This document shows positions 1 to 12,573 of a DNA stretch of 64,000 nucleotides, piece after piece (the stretch's first letter is position 1; the number at the start of each line of letters is the position of its first letter). Origin of the DNA: Chrysopilus asiliformis (lineage: Eukaryota; Arthropoda; Insecta; Diptera; Rhagionidae). A program made the translations under genes and the position numbers. Where the stretch lies: contig OZ035960.1 of the NCBI GenBank assembly GCA_964034945.1, positions 22,307,487-22,371,486 on the forward strand. The letters run 5' to 3'. Under the pieces are notes generated by a model that saw only the letters and a list, made by a program, of their open reading frames with translations, did not search any database and was not told where the DNA came from.

Positions 1-2773
1 TTTGAACCTCCCTGCATATTAGAAAAACTATAGCCGCCCCAGTTAAATTAGTGCCAAATTCGGAATTCAAACAACCTTAAAAATACTCTTAAAAAATACT
101 CCACCATGATTTCTTACCTCCTATATAACGAAATCTTTTGAGCTAATACCTTATATGAGCACTACATACTGTATGTAATTTAATGAATATCCGATATCCT
201 CTAAGTGAACTATCGCCGATTGTTTGTTTTTACACCTAATTTTTTTCTTTCAGTTCTCCCAAAAATTTTAATATTCAGTGGCGTACTAAGGATAGAGGCG
301 AAAATCCTTGCTCCTCCAATTCTGAAAGGGTTAAGAAACAAGTGAATACCATGTTAATAATTGTAATAATCGATGTTGATTTAAGGTTAAAGGGTCATTC
401 TGTAAGTTTAGTTTCCTTGCCGTTAAAAAAATTATTGTACTAAATATGTGACACCGGCCATTTTTTTGAATACAGAGTGGCGTAATGATTGAAATTTAAA
501 GGCTTTTGATGCTTTCCAAATAACTGCAACTGAAATCTTCAAAATACTGAAAGAAAAAATGCGCCGCAGGCGAAATTTTTGAGATATATTAATTTCAATA
601 AGGATACTTATCCCTAAACCCAATCGCAACAAGACAAGAACTCCAATCAACACACTTTCCTGTCCATTCATTCTAAATTTTGACTTTTTTGTATGATGGA
701 CTGAAGTTTGCCGCCCCAGAATTGTACCGCTCGAGGCGCTTCTCCTTCCGTTGGTTTCATGTAAACAGATTGACCCGTTCAGTTTTGAAATGGATTGGTC
801 TATATTCGGAAACTATAAACGATAGTATGGCTGTGTAATCACGGATTTAAAAAATAACCAAAAACAATTATATTTATGATCAATGAAATGAATACTTTCC
901 ATATTAAATGACTCAGAAACCTCGAGAAATCAACCCTCCTGGGGGATGACTCCAATCGTCAGGAAAATTATCAGCGGAAGCTTTGTATTGCACGTGTTCT
1001 TGTTCATTATTTCAAATAAGTTACGCCCATTGAGTTTATTTGTTTTAAGATAAAAACATTTCCATATGCTATATCGTCGTCATATTCATATTAAATGAAC
1101 TGAAAAAATAAAATCAAGTAATATAATTGGTATAAAAACTATCTGTACAGAATTCCAAGTAGCTTCAGATTTTGTCAGTTCAGCCGCTACTCAAAAAATG
1201 CTCCCCTTTTAAAATTAACGCTATCTCTAGAAATACAGATGCCACCAATTTAATCTATTTTTATTATTTCAGCATTTTGATCTTTTTTTTGTAGGAATTT
1301 GATAAAGAGAATAATTGGAATGGTAACTGAAAATACTTAGAAAATTATTAATTGAACATCACAAACCGAAAATAATCAATAAAAATTGTTGTGTCGCTAC
1401 TAAAATATTTGAAAAGTGGTGTTGGTTTTTTTAAAATAAAATCTTGAAATATCTTTGTTGGAAATTATTATATAGGTGGGCTCAAAGAGTTAAAGAATGT
1501 TAAAGTTTTAGTTGAACAAGCAGAAACATTTTCTTAAAACCTAAGTTGATCTTCAAAAAATGATTTTGCGTTTAAAATCTAATACCAATTATTAGTTAAC
1601 ATTAGTTAACAGCTTAACTGTTAACATTTTTAACTAAAAATAATTTTTAGCTCCTTTACAAAGTTATTGAAAGTAAAACTGTATTCCACATATCAATTCA
1701 AGAAGCAGAAATGTTTTTCCATTTACACAATTTCCACTTCGCCTACACTCAATCGGCATTTCTTTTAAAAAAAATGTATCGAGGGGTCGGCTGGTGTTTT
1801 GGCTTCCTATTTTATTATCAACTAATATAATTTTCTTTGATTCTTCAGCGTATATTCAACATAAAGACATCAAATCGCACTCTTGCCGCAAATAATTAAA
1901 AGGTATTAAAAGATGACACATCTAAGCAAAAATACCGGCAATTTATGATAACATCGACTTTGAAGATAGCGTCAACTGTCACACGAAATACTGAAATAGC
2001 CAATCAATAGATTGTTTGAATTTTTATGGTGCATTTGTTGCCGCCAAAGGGTTATCAGCTAACATATAAAGTAGTCATATAGGTGAAACAAGCCCCGAAA
2101 TTGCGGCTTTCGGAAAACTTGTATCTAAAATCGATAAAAAAAAAGTTAACCGTTTTCGTGTCATGTTAAGAAACAAGATTATCATAGAAAATTTTATGTT
2201 TTCAGGTTTTTTTTTTACTTTAAAATACTTATGGTTCAGTTAAATTAAACGTTTAATATTGCAAATTGGAAATATTACTTTTTCTTTCAGTATACGTTTT
2301 CAAAAAATTGGTACGAAAAAATTACCGGCGACATCTTTAGTATGTATGCAATAATATTAGAAAAACATTCTATATGTCTCCAAAAAAAACCTACTTTGCC
2401 TGGCTGAAATTGGATAACATTTCAAAAGTAAGACATCAAAAGTAAGACATCAAAAGTATCCGATATTTGCTTTAAAATTATCTTAATTTGTTCCTTGGTA
2501 TAAAAAAATTTGTCTCGTGGGAAAAAGTGGAACCATTACTTCTGGTCCTAAAACGTGTTCCTAGACCATATCATTCATAAAACGAAATATTTTTTTCTAT
2601 ACAGATCTGTACTATCAGAGAAAAAAATATTAGATTTGATTATTTAGTAGCGGAAATCGGGAACATACAATTAAAATAGTTTATTTCAACTATGAAAAAA
2701 AAAACATTTGAAATCAACTTGTCATTTGTCGTGAAATTGCCTAATATTTTTACTATTTTATGTTCCCGATTTC
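1..2773. other. AT-rich intergenic DNA, no gene seen
   Basis: No open frame longer than about 80 codons and no recognisable protein motif is present. The stretch consists of A/T runs with stops in all frames. One copy of the dispersed word ATGCGCCGCAGGCGAAA lies near 557-573 (see findings). Short palindromic TTAAC sequences occur around 1590-1630 but do not define an element. Confidence 0.6.
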
Positions 2774-2781
2774 CTCTAACA

Positions 2782-3677
2782 CAGCGTTTCTCAACCTTTC
2801 AGTATTCGCGGCCCAATTTTCAATCAAAATTGTCATCGCGCCCCCCTTCTGCATACAATAAAATGTATACAATAATAACGTAATTTGAGTATTTTGGCGC
2901 TAAACCTACACTACTACCCTAATTTTAAACACAAATTACCAAGAAAACAGTAATTTATTGACATTTGGCAACACCGATTCTCAGCGTTGACAAAACAAGA
3001 ATCCGGTGCCTTTTTATTGCTCTTGCGTCATTTTTGCGGTTTCGCGAGAAGTTGTTTTAACCCTGAAATCACAATGAAGGCGAAACCGACGCGAAACTGG
3101 CGCAGAAACTGTCACTTAAAAGTTTGGTTCCCACAAATTGTTTGAAGTGAGCACAGTGAACGTATAGAACGCAGCTACAACATAACCGCAACGCAAAAGT
3201 TTGCAAACTTCTAACTTTGCCGCAGAATTCTGCGTTGACAGTTCATAAAGTGAGGTTGGAAAAATGTCGTTCGAGGAAAAATTGAAAGCCTTAGTTCAAA
3301 TAACAAAGATAAAGACCAACAAAGCAAATTATCGCTTCAAAATTATCCATTTTTGTAATTTTTCCAAGTTTATACCACTTTATATTATGTCACTTGTACT
3401 ACTTCACGAGCTGCCATTGTGCTCTGCCGCTAGAATTTTGCACTGCGTGACAGTTCAGAGCGTTGTAGTTGCGTTGGTTTCGCACTGGTTTCGCGTTCAC
3501 TGTGCTCCAAGCGTAAGTTAATAAGTTAATTATTAAATATTATGTCGAAATGTATTTTGTTTTGTATGTGGGTATGTACTTTCCTTTCAGTCAATTAATA
3601 AACTTTTTTAAATATTTTGTCTTGGATATGCTCGCGCCCCCCCCCCCTTAAATGTACTCGCAGGTTGAGAATCGCTG
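2782..3677. mobile_element. hAT-type non-autonomous element, 896 bp, copy 1
   Basis: The terminal inverted repeats are CAGCGTTTCTCAACC on the left and the complement of CAGCGATTCTCAACC on the right. They are flanked by a perfect 8-bp target duplication CTCTAACA (2774-2781 and 3678-3685), the hallmark of hAT transposition. Next to the ends are GC-rich GCGCCCC blocks. The 85-codon open frame at 3264-3521 resembles nothing I know and is probably not coding. Inside, GAGCACAGTGAACG at about 3149 recurs inverted at about 3497, which suggests a second element inserted in this copy. The related copy at 51369-51726 lacks this interior. Confidence 0.9.
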
Positions 3678-3685
3678 CTCTAACA

Positions 3686-5929
3686 AATAATCAAATTGGC
3701 TGTTTTTTACAAGCTTTTATTTAGTTTTTATCTGTTTATATTTTTTAGAAGGTATGTTATTGGAACCTTTAATCGGTGGCAGAACTAAAAAATTTCCGTT
3801 AATGAAACTTTATTCTTCGACTGAAAATTAAGGATTTTTTCGGAGACTGAAGATTTAAAGATTTTTTCAGAAAACCAATTTTTAGAAATCATCACAACCT
3901 CGAAATACAAAATTTTGGTTGTAGCAAGGATATTATATTTATCTCAAACAAAATATGTTTGCACTAATTATAATATCATGTCTGCCTCAACATTTTTTTT
4001 TGTACTGTGCATAAAAGCTAATTAATATAAAATATGATAGAATAATTGATTGCCCAAGTGGAAGAATGGAATTTGTAAAGACATTAGTTAAGAGTTTTTC
4101 AAGAATTTCTTTTTTTATATTTTCAGCCTTTTCGGGCTACTCAACTGTAATTGAAATCTAATGGGACTCTGTTTTCCTTTTTATTACCATACGCATGGTA
4201 ACAAATCGAAACTATGCTCATAAAACGATGCATTTCCTAAACTCAAAAGAAGTTTTTAAACCGACTCGATCATAAACCGAAGCCCTACTGCATATTTATA
4301 TTCTATCCTCAATTTGTAGTTTCATGAAAAAGCCCTCATTTATAAATTGCATAAATCACTGCAATGATTACCTAAAGATTTTCACCCCTTTCTTCCAATT
4401 AACTAAAAATATCATGAAAATGGTAGCCAATTTGTTATCGTTCACATGAAAATAATAGGCGTGGCAACTCTTGCATTAAATGCCCATGAAATTGTAGTCT
4501 CGTTTTAAAATGTGGCCCCTTACGTTTTTATTATGATGTGATCTCGGCTATTATTGGGTGTTTTCCCGCTGGAATCCCTTCATCCCTGAAATTTCACAAA
4601 TTAAATCGACAACTGCTTAAAAATCTGGTCTGCAATTGAAAACTCTTTAAAATGGAATTTTTCCTTTTATCTAGTCGTGCATATGTCTTGTTGATATATG
4701 AGAAAAAAAACTTGACTGGCTGTGGCAAAGATGACAGTCAAAAATAAACAATTATAGGATTTTCCAGTCAAATTCCCTGTTATGCGAATGATGTGCAACT
4801 GTGAAAAGCTGAACATGTTGCTACTATGCGATGTGAATGTGCCAAAGAAATAAACGTAAACATAACCAGAAGATATGAAAAAAAAAAAACAAAACGACTA
4901 CCTGAAGTGAACACCAAATAATGTCCTGTATTTCATGTAATGCAACGAGTGTAAAGTTAAATGAGTACTTATTTTAAGTATATGTCAAGAAGAATCTTTC
5001 ACGATGGATTAATACTGCTACAAATGCCACCCTAGTTGCCTAATATCCTGCTAAATATATCCTTTATGCAATTTCATTGAACTAATACCACTTTAATAAC
5101 GATTTACACGCCAAGAAAAAAAAACTCATAGGGCGACCAATATCACCACTACAACTATTACTGTGGCCGAGATTATAAGGACTTGTCTCCTGCAGACTGA
5201 AACTATTGTTATAGCGTGCCAAGTTTAAACACCCCATTGAGAGTTAAACATAACTACCAGTTTTATATTTCCCAAACTGTGGGTTCAACCGAAAACAGTT
5301 TACTTGAATGATTATCAGATGGTAGCATTCTTAATGTACACCATAATTATCTACGAGTGTGTCCTTTTGGCACAATCACTTTCTGTCATTTCCTCTTTGA
5401 CATTTCTTAAGGATTATCGCCTATTTTTTTCTTCGGTGAGTTTTTCGGGAATCAACATTGAAAAAATGTGAGCAGACAAACATGAAAAGGTAATTTTAGT
5501 TTCTAAATAACGACCCTGACAATCAGTATAAGGGCATTTAGCAACTACGGATATTGATGGGTGTCAAAAGCGTTTCTTTATAATAAGGAACACCAACGAG
5601 CATAATTTCACTTTAGTTGATCTTTTTCAGGTTTTGAAAATATTATTAGGTCCTTGGCCATTATCGTTAACAATAAATTGAAGTTTATGAAAAATCCTTG
5701 CATTCAGGCAAGTAAAATGTGTTTCTTCTTTGCCGAAAAAAATATCTGAAATTAAATGGTGTAAAATTGTTTTGAAAACATTATAGATGAAATTAGCATA
5801 ACTCTAATTTCAAATGACGCTTGAAGTTCCGCAGATTTCTATTTTAAGCAACTTTTGAAAAAAATATTTTGTGGTTACACAAATTTAAGGAATTCGTATT
5901 GCTAAAATTTAGGAAATTAAATGATTTCC
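3686..5929. other. AT-rich intergenic DNA, no gene seen
   Basis: I see no coding frame with protein-like composition, no splice-supported exon and no bounded repeat. Poly-A/T tracts are common. Confidence 0.55.
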
Positions 5930-5933
5930 TTAA

Positions 5934-6192
5934 CTCTCATACTGTCCTCGGGTCATTTCTGACCCAAATTCGATTTTAATTAAAAGTATCTTCTCAACTA
6001 CATGAACAATGTTTGTATGGTGTAGGCTCTGTGAACAAATTTCTTTTGAATACCGAAAACAATAATCTATTTGTTCATATTTTAATCCATTGAAGAGCAC
6101 TGTAGTCTTCATGGGTCATAAATGGGTCATAATGGGTCATTCTTGACCCACGAAGACATCATACGTTATTTTTCTTAAGGACAGTATGAGGG
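5934..6192. mobile_element. piggyBac-like MITE, 259 bp, TTAA-flanked
   Basis: TTAA at 5930-5933 and 6193-6196 flanks inverted ends reading C(T/C)CTCATACTGTCC. The subterminal segments repeat GGGTCAT and TGACCCA on both sides, at about 5950-5967 and 6112-6152. TTAA target sites with C-rich short ends are typical of piggyBac elements. The 60-codon frame inside has no match I recognise, so no transposase is encoded. Confidence 0.8.
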
Positions 6193-6587
6193 TTAAAAGC
6201 AGTGGAAGGTTTAGGCACACTTATGCAGTTTTTTTGATCTCCAATTTTTAGATTTCTCGGTTTGCAAAATTTTAAAATACCTGATATATAGAAATGTTGA
6301 CAAGACAACAAACTACCCTCTGACTCATGCATTTCTAGTGTCGAGCGAAAATATCAGTAGTAAACTTTACGTTTCTCTGGCCTGGAAAATATATGGACGA
6401 ATCGCGGTTGAGGAGGACAGCTAATACGAATAACTAAAATTGTGTCCTTTTTAAATGTAATATTGTAAAGTTGCAGCCTTTAACTCAACTTTACAATATT
6501 GTAAGTCCGCGTAAACGCAAGGTATATGTTTAAGTCCAAATAGTAAAACTCGATTAAACAATTTTTAGTGCGTATCTTTAATAGTTA

Positions 6588-6754
6588 AGGTAGAAATACA
6601 CGACGAGAGACTTTGGTCTCTTAATCCAAAAATTTCGCCTCTGCATACAAAGATACCTGTGTATGCACTTCGGAGACCGGAGATTTGTCTCCAAGTATCA
6701 AGTCTCTCGGGTCTCTGGGAGACTTAAGTTTCTTGCCGTGTATTTCTACCTTTA
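6588..6754. mobile_element. Short foldback MITE, about 167 bp
   Basis: AAGGTAGAAATACACG at the left end is repeated inverted at the right as CGTGTATTTCTACCTT. The interior holds paired GAGAC/GTCTC blocks (GAGACTTTGGTCTC, GTCTCTGGGAGAC), so the whole unit can fold back. The flanks are TTAA-like on the left and TTTA on the right, so the target duplication is uncertain. Confidence 0.7.
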
Positions 6755-7290
6755 AAGTAACAATTATATGAATATTGAATAATGATATTTTTTCAATTCA
6801 TTTCTCTTATACATAATTCTATCATTCATAAAAAGCTAATAAACTTTCCGACATAATTTCTGTTGTCCTGTCCGTCAAAATTAGTTATCTTACTCCCTAT
6901 TCAGAATTAATTTTAAAAAAGCCTCACATAAGGTAATTTAAATATAACATATTTTAATCAAAAAATCACAATTTAATAACCATTTAACGTTATTTTTCAT
7001 ACCTTTTCTATTCTATTAAACAATTTGGTATATTTGTTATATTTTCCCTGCAGTTTTCTTTATGATATTTTAACAAACAAATCCAGTGACAAATGTTCTA
7101 CAAAAGTTCCATGCTTTAAGAGATTGACCAGCGTGGCAAAGTTACAACCGTTGAGGATTGCCACTATATTATCCTTGGGAAGTAAGTCTTGTCCGAAAAA
7201 ACCTTATCTGGATTCCTTTTAAAATTGGCCATGTACCACTTTAAAAGTTTAATTTACTAACTTTTTATCATCAGGAGTATATTAGATTTA
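6755..7290. other. AT-rich intergenic DNA
   Basis: Nothing recognisable. A 65-codon frame at 7025-7222 has no familiar motif and is treated as chance. Confidence 0.5.
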
Positions 7291-7397
7291 CAGCCGTATT
7301 CTGGCGTTGTGATACTTAAGTCACAAGTCACAAGTCCATAGAATTTGAGGCTCTTGTGACCGAGTTGTGACTAGTGACCGTAGCTAGAATAAGGCTG
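7291..7397. mobile_element. PIF/Harbinger-like MITE, 107 bp
   Basis: Inverted ends CAGCCGTATTCTGGC and GCTAGAATAAGGCTG are flanked by TTA on both sides (7288-7290 and 7398-7400). A 3-bp TWA duplication is characteristic of PIF/Harbinger. The interior carries direct GTCACAAGTCACAAG blocks. No coding capacity. Confidence 0.65.
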
Positions 7398-7418
7398 TTA
7401 GTATAGGTACTGTTTGTT

Positions 7419-7860
7419 ACGCATCGAATCAATCGTCGGTCACAAAAATGAATCACTCCAGGGTTTTAGGGATGACAAAAGATTTTGATTTCCGCATGTC
7501 CATCCGTCTCTCTATCCGTCTATCTGTTCATGCGTGAACACCATAAGTTTCGAAAGGATTGAGCTAGACACTTAAACTTTTGTATAGTTACGTTTATAGT
7601 TACGTTTATCGTAATATTCCTTTCCCCCTCTCCATCCTACATACAAACGAAATTTTTTTTTACAATTTTCTAGAAAACGGTGAGTCGTAATGAAAAAAAA
7701 AACGTGAAATGTCTTTAGAACATGATTTTACATTACTGTCCCATACATTAAAATCCAATCGAATCAATCTTTCTCTCCTCTCCCATACAAATGAATTTTT
7801 TTTCATAAAAAAATTGTCTGCCCGGAGAATTTGACAATTGTCAACCGGCAATCGTAGATT
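7419..7860. repeat. Dispersed repeat family B, copy 1
   Basis: This copy shares the landmarks GATTTCCGCATGTCC, GTGAACACCATAA, GATTGAGCTAGA, ATAGTTACGTTT, GAAAACGGTGAGTC and AAAATCCAAT, in the same order, with the copy at 43445-44395. Related pieces lie at 19740-20130, 24895-25170 and 42580-42800. It encodes no protein I recognise. Class unknown; it shares short words with family A, so the two may be related. Confidence 0.65.
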
Positions 7861-9041
7861 TTCTTATATTTTGGTTTGCAGGCGGGGGGGAAAAGAGGTA
7901 CGTTTGAAAATCATAGTCCTTAAAAGGTAAAAAAATAGTCAAAATTAAAAAAATATTTTTTTTACAAATTGTGTATTACGGTGATGAAATTTCGAAAAAA
8001 ATAAGTAGAAAAAGCTTGAACTGCTCACCAATTTCTGAATTTGCCGGCTGCGGATGAGCTTGGATAAAAAAAATCATGTCAGATTTATGTTCTACGGCTC
8101 GAATACTTTTTAAAAATGAATTTTATTTCCAAACAGAAAATCTTTGCACTAGATTTAGCATAAAACAGGGATTCCAAATTTATGTTGGTGCCTCGAACTC
8201 ACTTGTGGTAGGTGCTCAAATTGTCTAAACGCGTCATTGTTTCTTGTATTCAATAAAAGTTCTTGTATTCAATAAAAGTAATTCCATGAAATTGCTTTAT
8301 TAACGCTTAATTTTGATTAAATTTCCAAATTCTGTTTTCCTTAAGATGGTTTTTTTCCGGAGACTGTTTGCGCATTTTGAAAATCGTAAAAAAATCGAAT
8401 TAAGATGCAATAAAATATTTATGACTTTGTCCATAAAATTTGTTAACAACATTGAACAACATATCGGTGTAACCATTGCATATTAACGTCATCAATTACG
8501 TCAAAAGTTTTTGAGAAATATAGAACTTGCGGGCGTTTTGGCAAGTCCACAATATATTTTCTTTTATAAAAAAGGTACATTATTTATACGTAGAATGACC
8601 ATACGTTCCGGAATGGCCCGGATTTAGGTCTGTTGTCCCGGAATCTAAACTTTTGTTCCGGATTTTTCAATTTAGTGTTATAATTTATCAAGCGCTAGAA
8701 AACTGTTACTAAATATGCACAAAAATACTCTACCTCGGCTAGGGGTTTCTCCAAATTACATTTTTTCGCCTTTTTCCAACGATTTTCCACATATTGCGAC
8801 ATTGAATTTTGTAAACACCAAAACAGCAATTTTAATATTATTGGTTTAGAGTTTTGTGAATTCCATTTTATGTGGTTACCAGCTGCTGGAAAAATTAATT
8901 AATAAAAAATATTATGTTACAGTGAAAGCCATAGCTGTACACTTCCCTCCAAATTTAAGCGAATAACATTCACGGCTTGAACTTTTGATAAAAGCCTATT
9001 CTGTGCCAAATCTCAATTTCATACCTCAAATAATTTTTGAG
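7861..9041. other. Intergenic DNA with a family C repeat fragment
   Basis: The part at about 8595-8690 carries the family C signature (GTTCCGGAATGGCCCGG, then GGATTTAGG and TTGTCCCGG). It also occurs at 16318-16385 and 43345-43400, and inverted at about 26895-27060. The remainder is AT-rich with no gene seen. Confidence 0.55.
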
Positions 9042-9630
9042 TTTTTATACCCGTATGGTGAAACCAAAGGGTATATTAACTTTGCCTTACCGTTTGTAAC
9101 GCCAAGATCCCGTCATCACACACAAAAATGAATTTTACCAGTGTGTTTAGAATGATAAAAAAAAATTGATTTTCGCATGTCCGTCCGTCTGTCCGTCTGT
9201 CCCTCTGTCCGTCTGTCCGTCTGTCCGTCTGTCCGTCTGTCCGTCTGTCTGTCTGTGGCGCGGATTGCGGGCGCACGGATTGAGCTAGAGACTTGAAATT
9301 TTGCGCAGATCCGTTTTTGGTAAAATTCGAGGCTAAGTTCGTTCATGGGCAAAAATGGACCATACCCCCCATACGAACGAAAAGGTTTTTTGCAAATATC
9401 TCAAAAACGGCACCTCTTATCAAAAAAGGATAAGAACAAAAGTTATTTAGGAAATGATTCTACATTAAACTTTCATACATCCAAATCCGATTGGAATAAA
9501 TTTAAAAAAATCTTATTGGAAAGTTTGACTTCAAAGTGGAATTTTGATACAACTGTTCGCTGTTCACTTAAATCACCATACGGGTTTTCAATAATTGCCA
9601 GATTGGGAATTATAGCTTTTGTTGTGTTTA
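9042..9630 (+). repeat. Dispersed repeat family A, copy 1 (about 590 bp)
   Basis: The copy begins TTTTATACCCGTATGGTG and ends with the inverted CACCATACGGGTTTTC followed by CAATAATTGCCAGATTGG. Inside are a conserved block around CGCCAAGATCCCGTCATC, a variable CCGTCTGT microsatellite (9178-9257) and GATTGAGCTAGAGACTTG. Four copies occur in the window (9042, 21311, 21950 inverted, 51320 inverted). The frames over the microsatellite are repeat artefacts. Non-autonomous; class not identified. Confidence 0.8.
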
Positions 9631-9947
9631 AATTTGGTGTTACTAAATTTTTCATCATATTGAGTTTAATTATATAAGAAGAGTAAAGCTATGTTTCTCC
9701 ATTTATCCGGCTTGAAATTCCGATTTCTATATTGTGAATATTTTATATATTTTGCAAATATTATGTCGTGAACCGGAATTTTAAGACGGATAAATGGATT
9801 CAATTTACAAAAAGGAGCTCAACCCTACGTGATTCGCCCTCATTCGGGAAGAGTGTAAGATTGTAATGTAAGAAATTATTGCGCCTGAATGGTAAAGCGT
9901 TTAGCCTGTAAGAGTCCTGGTAAACTTGCTTGGTGCTAACGACACCA

Positions 9948-10249
9948 CACTCAGAAAAATGTTAGGTCAACTTTTAGTCAGGTTAACTCTGACCTCTAGC
10001 TGGCTGACAGAGGTTTCCATTACATGACATTACACCCTCGAAATGCCTATCTAAGGTCAACTCGTGCAGCTCCCAATGCTCTACTTCACCTGCTCGTCGC
10101 TTAATTTCAGAATTTCTCCGGCCACAGGTCAACACAAGTTTTACTTTCCCTCATGCAGGCGAACGCGCGCCTCGCATAAGCTAAATTTTCCTGCCCGAGG
10201 CCAATTACGCCGTTATAGGTCGTCGATTTAGCCTCCATTTTTCTGAGTG
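9948..10249. mobile_element. CACTCAG MITE, copy 1 (302 bp)
   Basis: The ends are CACTCAGAAAAATG and the inverted CATTTTTCTGAGTG, with a CA dinucleotide on both outer sides. The unit is clearly more GC-rich than its surroundings. A second copy lies in opposite orientation at 20456-20759 and matches along its whole length, with scattered differences. No protein is encoded. Confidence 0.85.
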
Positions 10250-11175
10250 CATCTAACTATTTAGTTAAACTGCCTCAACGATTTCTACTGCTAAAGGGTT
10301 GCAAAGAAACCTTGCAAATGTTGCAACTCAACCATGGTTCACAATTTTTGTAAAATTAAAGTTGTGGCAGCATTAAAAAGCAATTGTTTTAAAATCTCAA
10401 TTGATAGTGCAGGCCAAGTTTTGTTTTAGGATCAGATGTAGTAATTTACATTTTACCATTGCAATTGAAATCGTAATCTTCCGAAATTATATTTTTTTGT
10501 GAATTAATTTTTCGATACATAAATAGACTAGGAAAAACTATAAGCCTTCGTTTATTAAGGAAATGTTAAATTATAACGAACTTTCTATTAAATTTACAGA
10601 AATAATAATACAAATTAAATATTTAAACAACATAACACAAAAATTTGACTTTACATGAATTCTTTTTACAATAAAATTTCATTAAATAATTTATTTATTT
10701 CTTTGCTAACATTTCAATTAATATTTTTTATTTTATTTTACAATTAAATACCATTTTACACACTTTTTGAAAGACAAAGAGAGATCGATCCTTTTTTATG
10801 TACGTACTTATAAGCTAAGAAAATTGACTTAATCATTTACAAATGAATAATAATAATAATAAAAATTACATGTGCTCAAAAAATGGCAGAGGTAACAAAC
10901 AACATTATTTGGTCAGCATAATTACTGCGGAGGTAAGAATACAATAAATCTAAACAAGATCAGTCTTGGGAATGCCAACATGGGAAACTTTGGTTTATCG
11001 GAGCTTCTTCTTAATTATTTTTATAGTTTAATAATTTCCGTGCTTCGGTTTTTTTCCAGAATAAAAGCGACAAAATGACTCCATTTGGGGAAATCCATTT
11101 GTTCTAGGAACACAAAAAAAAGCCAGCTGTGTCGTCCATTCGTGTGGGAATGTCCTGGATTTTATTGCCGGTAAT
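10250..11175 (-). other. 3' flank and probable 3' UTR of odd
   Basis: This lies directly after the odd stop codon on the minus strand. The first 200-300 bases are mixed in composition and the rest is very AT-rich, with several TTTATT words (AATAAA on the minus strand), for example near 10687. Which signal is used cannot be told. No other gene is seen. Confidence 0.4.
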
Positions 11176-12329
11176 TTACCTTTTCATAATTTCATCGATC
11201 GTGAAGCCAAGACACTTTTTCGTCTTCGTGGCGATTTGGTTGATTTCGATCAGTTTATCGGTTGATTTCTGGGATAGGTCCAGAACAGGTACAGGAATAC
11301 TTCGACCAATATCATGTGTATGTGTATCGCCAGGATAACCCGCTGAGGCTGCGACACTAGCGACCGCTTTCTCCTGTGCCGTTTGGCTGTGGCTCTGCAG
11401 GTGCGTTTTGAGGTTTGCTCTTTGGTTGAATGATCGATTGCAGATCGGACACTTATGCGGAGCCTCCTCCAGGTGAGTGACTTTGTGTACGGCCAGGGTT
11501 CGCGATTGGCAAAAGCCTTTGCCACAGTCGGTGCATTTGAAGGGCTTCTCCTTGGAGTGAATGTACCGATGATCGCGCAGGTGATCCTGTCGCCGGAACG
11601 CTTTGCCGCAGATATCACAGGAATATGGCCGTTCGTCCGTGTGCGTTCGCTCGTGGATCAGTAGATTGTAGGATTTGGTAAAATGCCGGTTGCAGTATTT
11701 GCAGATGAACTGCTTCTTTGGTCTGACGCCGGTGCCGGCAGCACCTCCTCCACCCACCTTGAGGCCGTCGACTCCGCGGGCAGCGGGATGCAATCGCTGA
11801 GGATCGGCACAGTGACGAAACTGAAACGGGGGCTGAGGATGGGTGTGGGGGTGATGATGCTGCTGGTACAGAGCAGCGTTCCTTATCCAGTGGTTCATCA
11901 GAATGGCTTGTTGTTGCTGCTGGTGATGATGATGATGATGGCCAGGTAGAGCGCTGTGGCAGTAAGCGGCCGGCAGTGGATAGCCAGGTGGGATTTGCTG
12001 CTGCATCTGTGTCTGTAGCCAGATTCGGTGCTGCGTTTGCTGCTGCTGGTGGTGGTGTTGCGGCTGATACTGCTCGATATGAGTTTGTGTAGTTTGCGAA
12101 TGCAACACCTGAGGGGCCATGACCCCCTGGAATTGGTGTCCGTGCTGAGTTTGCTGCTGCTGTCGGAATTGCTCCATGATCAACAGCAAGCCGTGTCCAG
12201 AATTTGGCGGCGGCTGCGAAGTGATGAGATGTGGTTCTTCCGTCGGTGTGTGTGGGGGCGTCAAAATCGGCGAAAGGCTCGATCTTTGCTCTTGCTTAAC
12301 GAGAACCGGCGGAAGCGAAGGCGAAAAAT
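11176..12329 (-). CDS. odd: odd-skipped transcription factor, coding exon 2 (main exon)
   Basis: This exon encodes residues 23-406 of a 406-residue nuclear zinc-finger protein; residue 23 is completed across the splice. Four C2H2 fingers lie at about 232-252, 260-280, 288-308 and 316-336, with the family blocks [24 protein letters not shown] and [12 protein letters not shown]. Four fingers is the odd number; sob and bowl have five. Before them is a Gln/His-rich region with six consecutive His at about 153-158. The C-terminus [10 protein letters not shown] contains an eh1-like motif (FTIDEIM, 398-404), the Groucho corepressor dock. A splice acceptor, TTATAAACAG on the minus strand, ends at 12330, and the frame is closed by a stop just beyond it, so translation must enter by splicing from 12507-12573. 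In Drosophila odd is a pair-rule repressor that also acts at leg joints. The length is close to the roughly 390 residues I recall for the fly protein. Frames on the opposite strand are shadows. Confidence 0.95.
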
Positions 12330-12506
12330 CTGTTTATAACAAATAACAAGGTTTTGTTTCGTTTAATTCTCAGAATTGTAATTTTTAATACGAGTAGAAA
12401 CACTGTCTATTCTTTGGTTAGTTGCAAGTTTGAAAATAAGTTTGTTAGTAACGAATAGTTGAGCTAGATATTTATATTAAAGTAGAGTTTAAAGCAGTTT
12501 ACGCAC

Positions 12507-12573
12507 CTGTTTCTCTGTTGTTAATCTCTTCAATACTGATATCACTTAGTGACGATGTTGATTCCGATGACAT
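12507..12573 (-). CDS. odd: odd-skipped, coding exon 1 (start codon and 22 codons)
   Basis: ATG at 12573-12571 opens a 67-nt exon reading MSSESTSSLSDISIEEI and five more residues. It ends at a GTGCGT donor. The 177-bp intron (12330-12506) is phase 1: the leftover G joins AT of exon 2 to make Asp and keeps the frame, giving 1221 nt in total including the stop. This short exon has no homology beyond the Ser-rich start. It is supported by the exact phase match, a good donor and acceptor, and the absence of an ATG in the first part of exon 2. The ISIEEI segment resembles the C-terminal eh1 core. Confidence 0.85.

Noticed and set aside
9076..9352. Frames reading Asp/Arg/Thr/Gln repeats
   Set aside because: They are translations of the CCGTCTGT microsatellite inside the family A repeat.
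11129..12339. Several plus-strand frames of 69-103 codons across odd
   Set aside because: They lie antisense to the zinc-finger exon and have no motif. Their openness follows from the codon pattern of odd.
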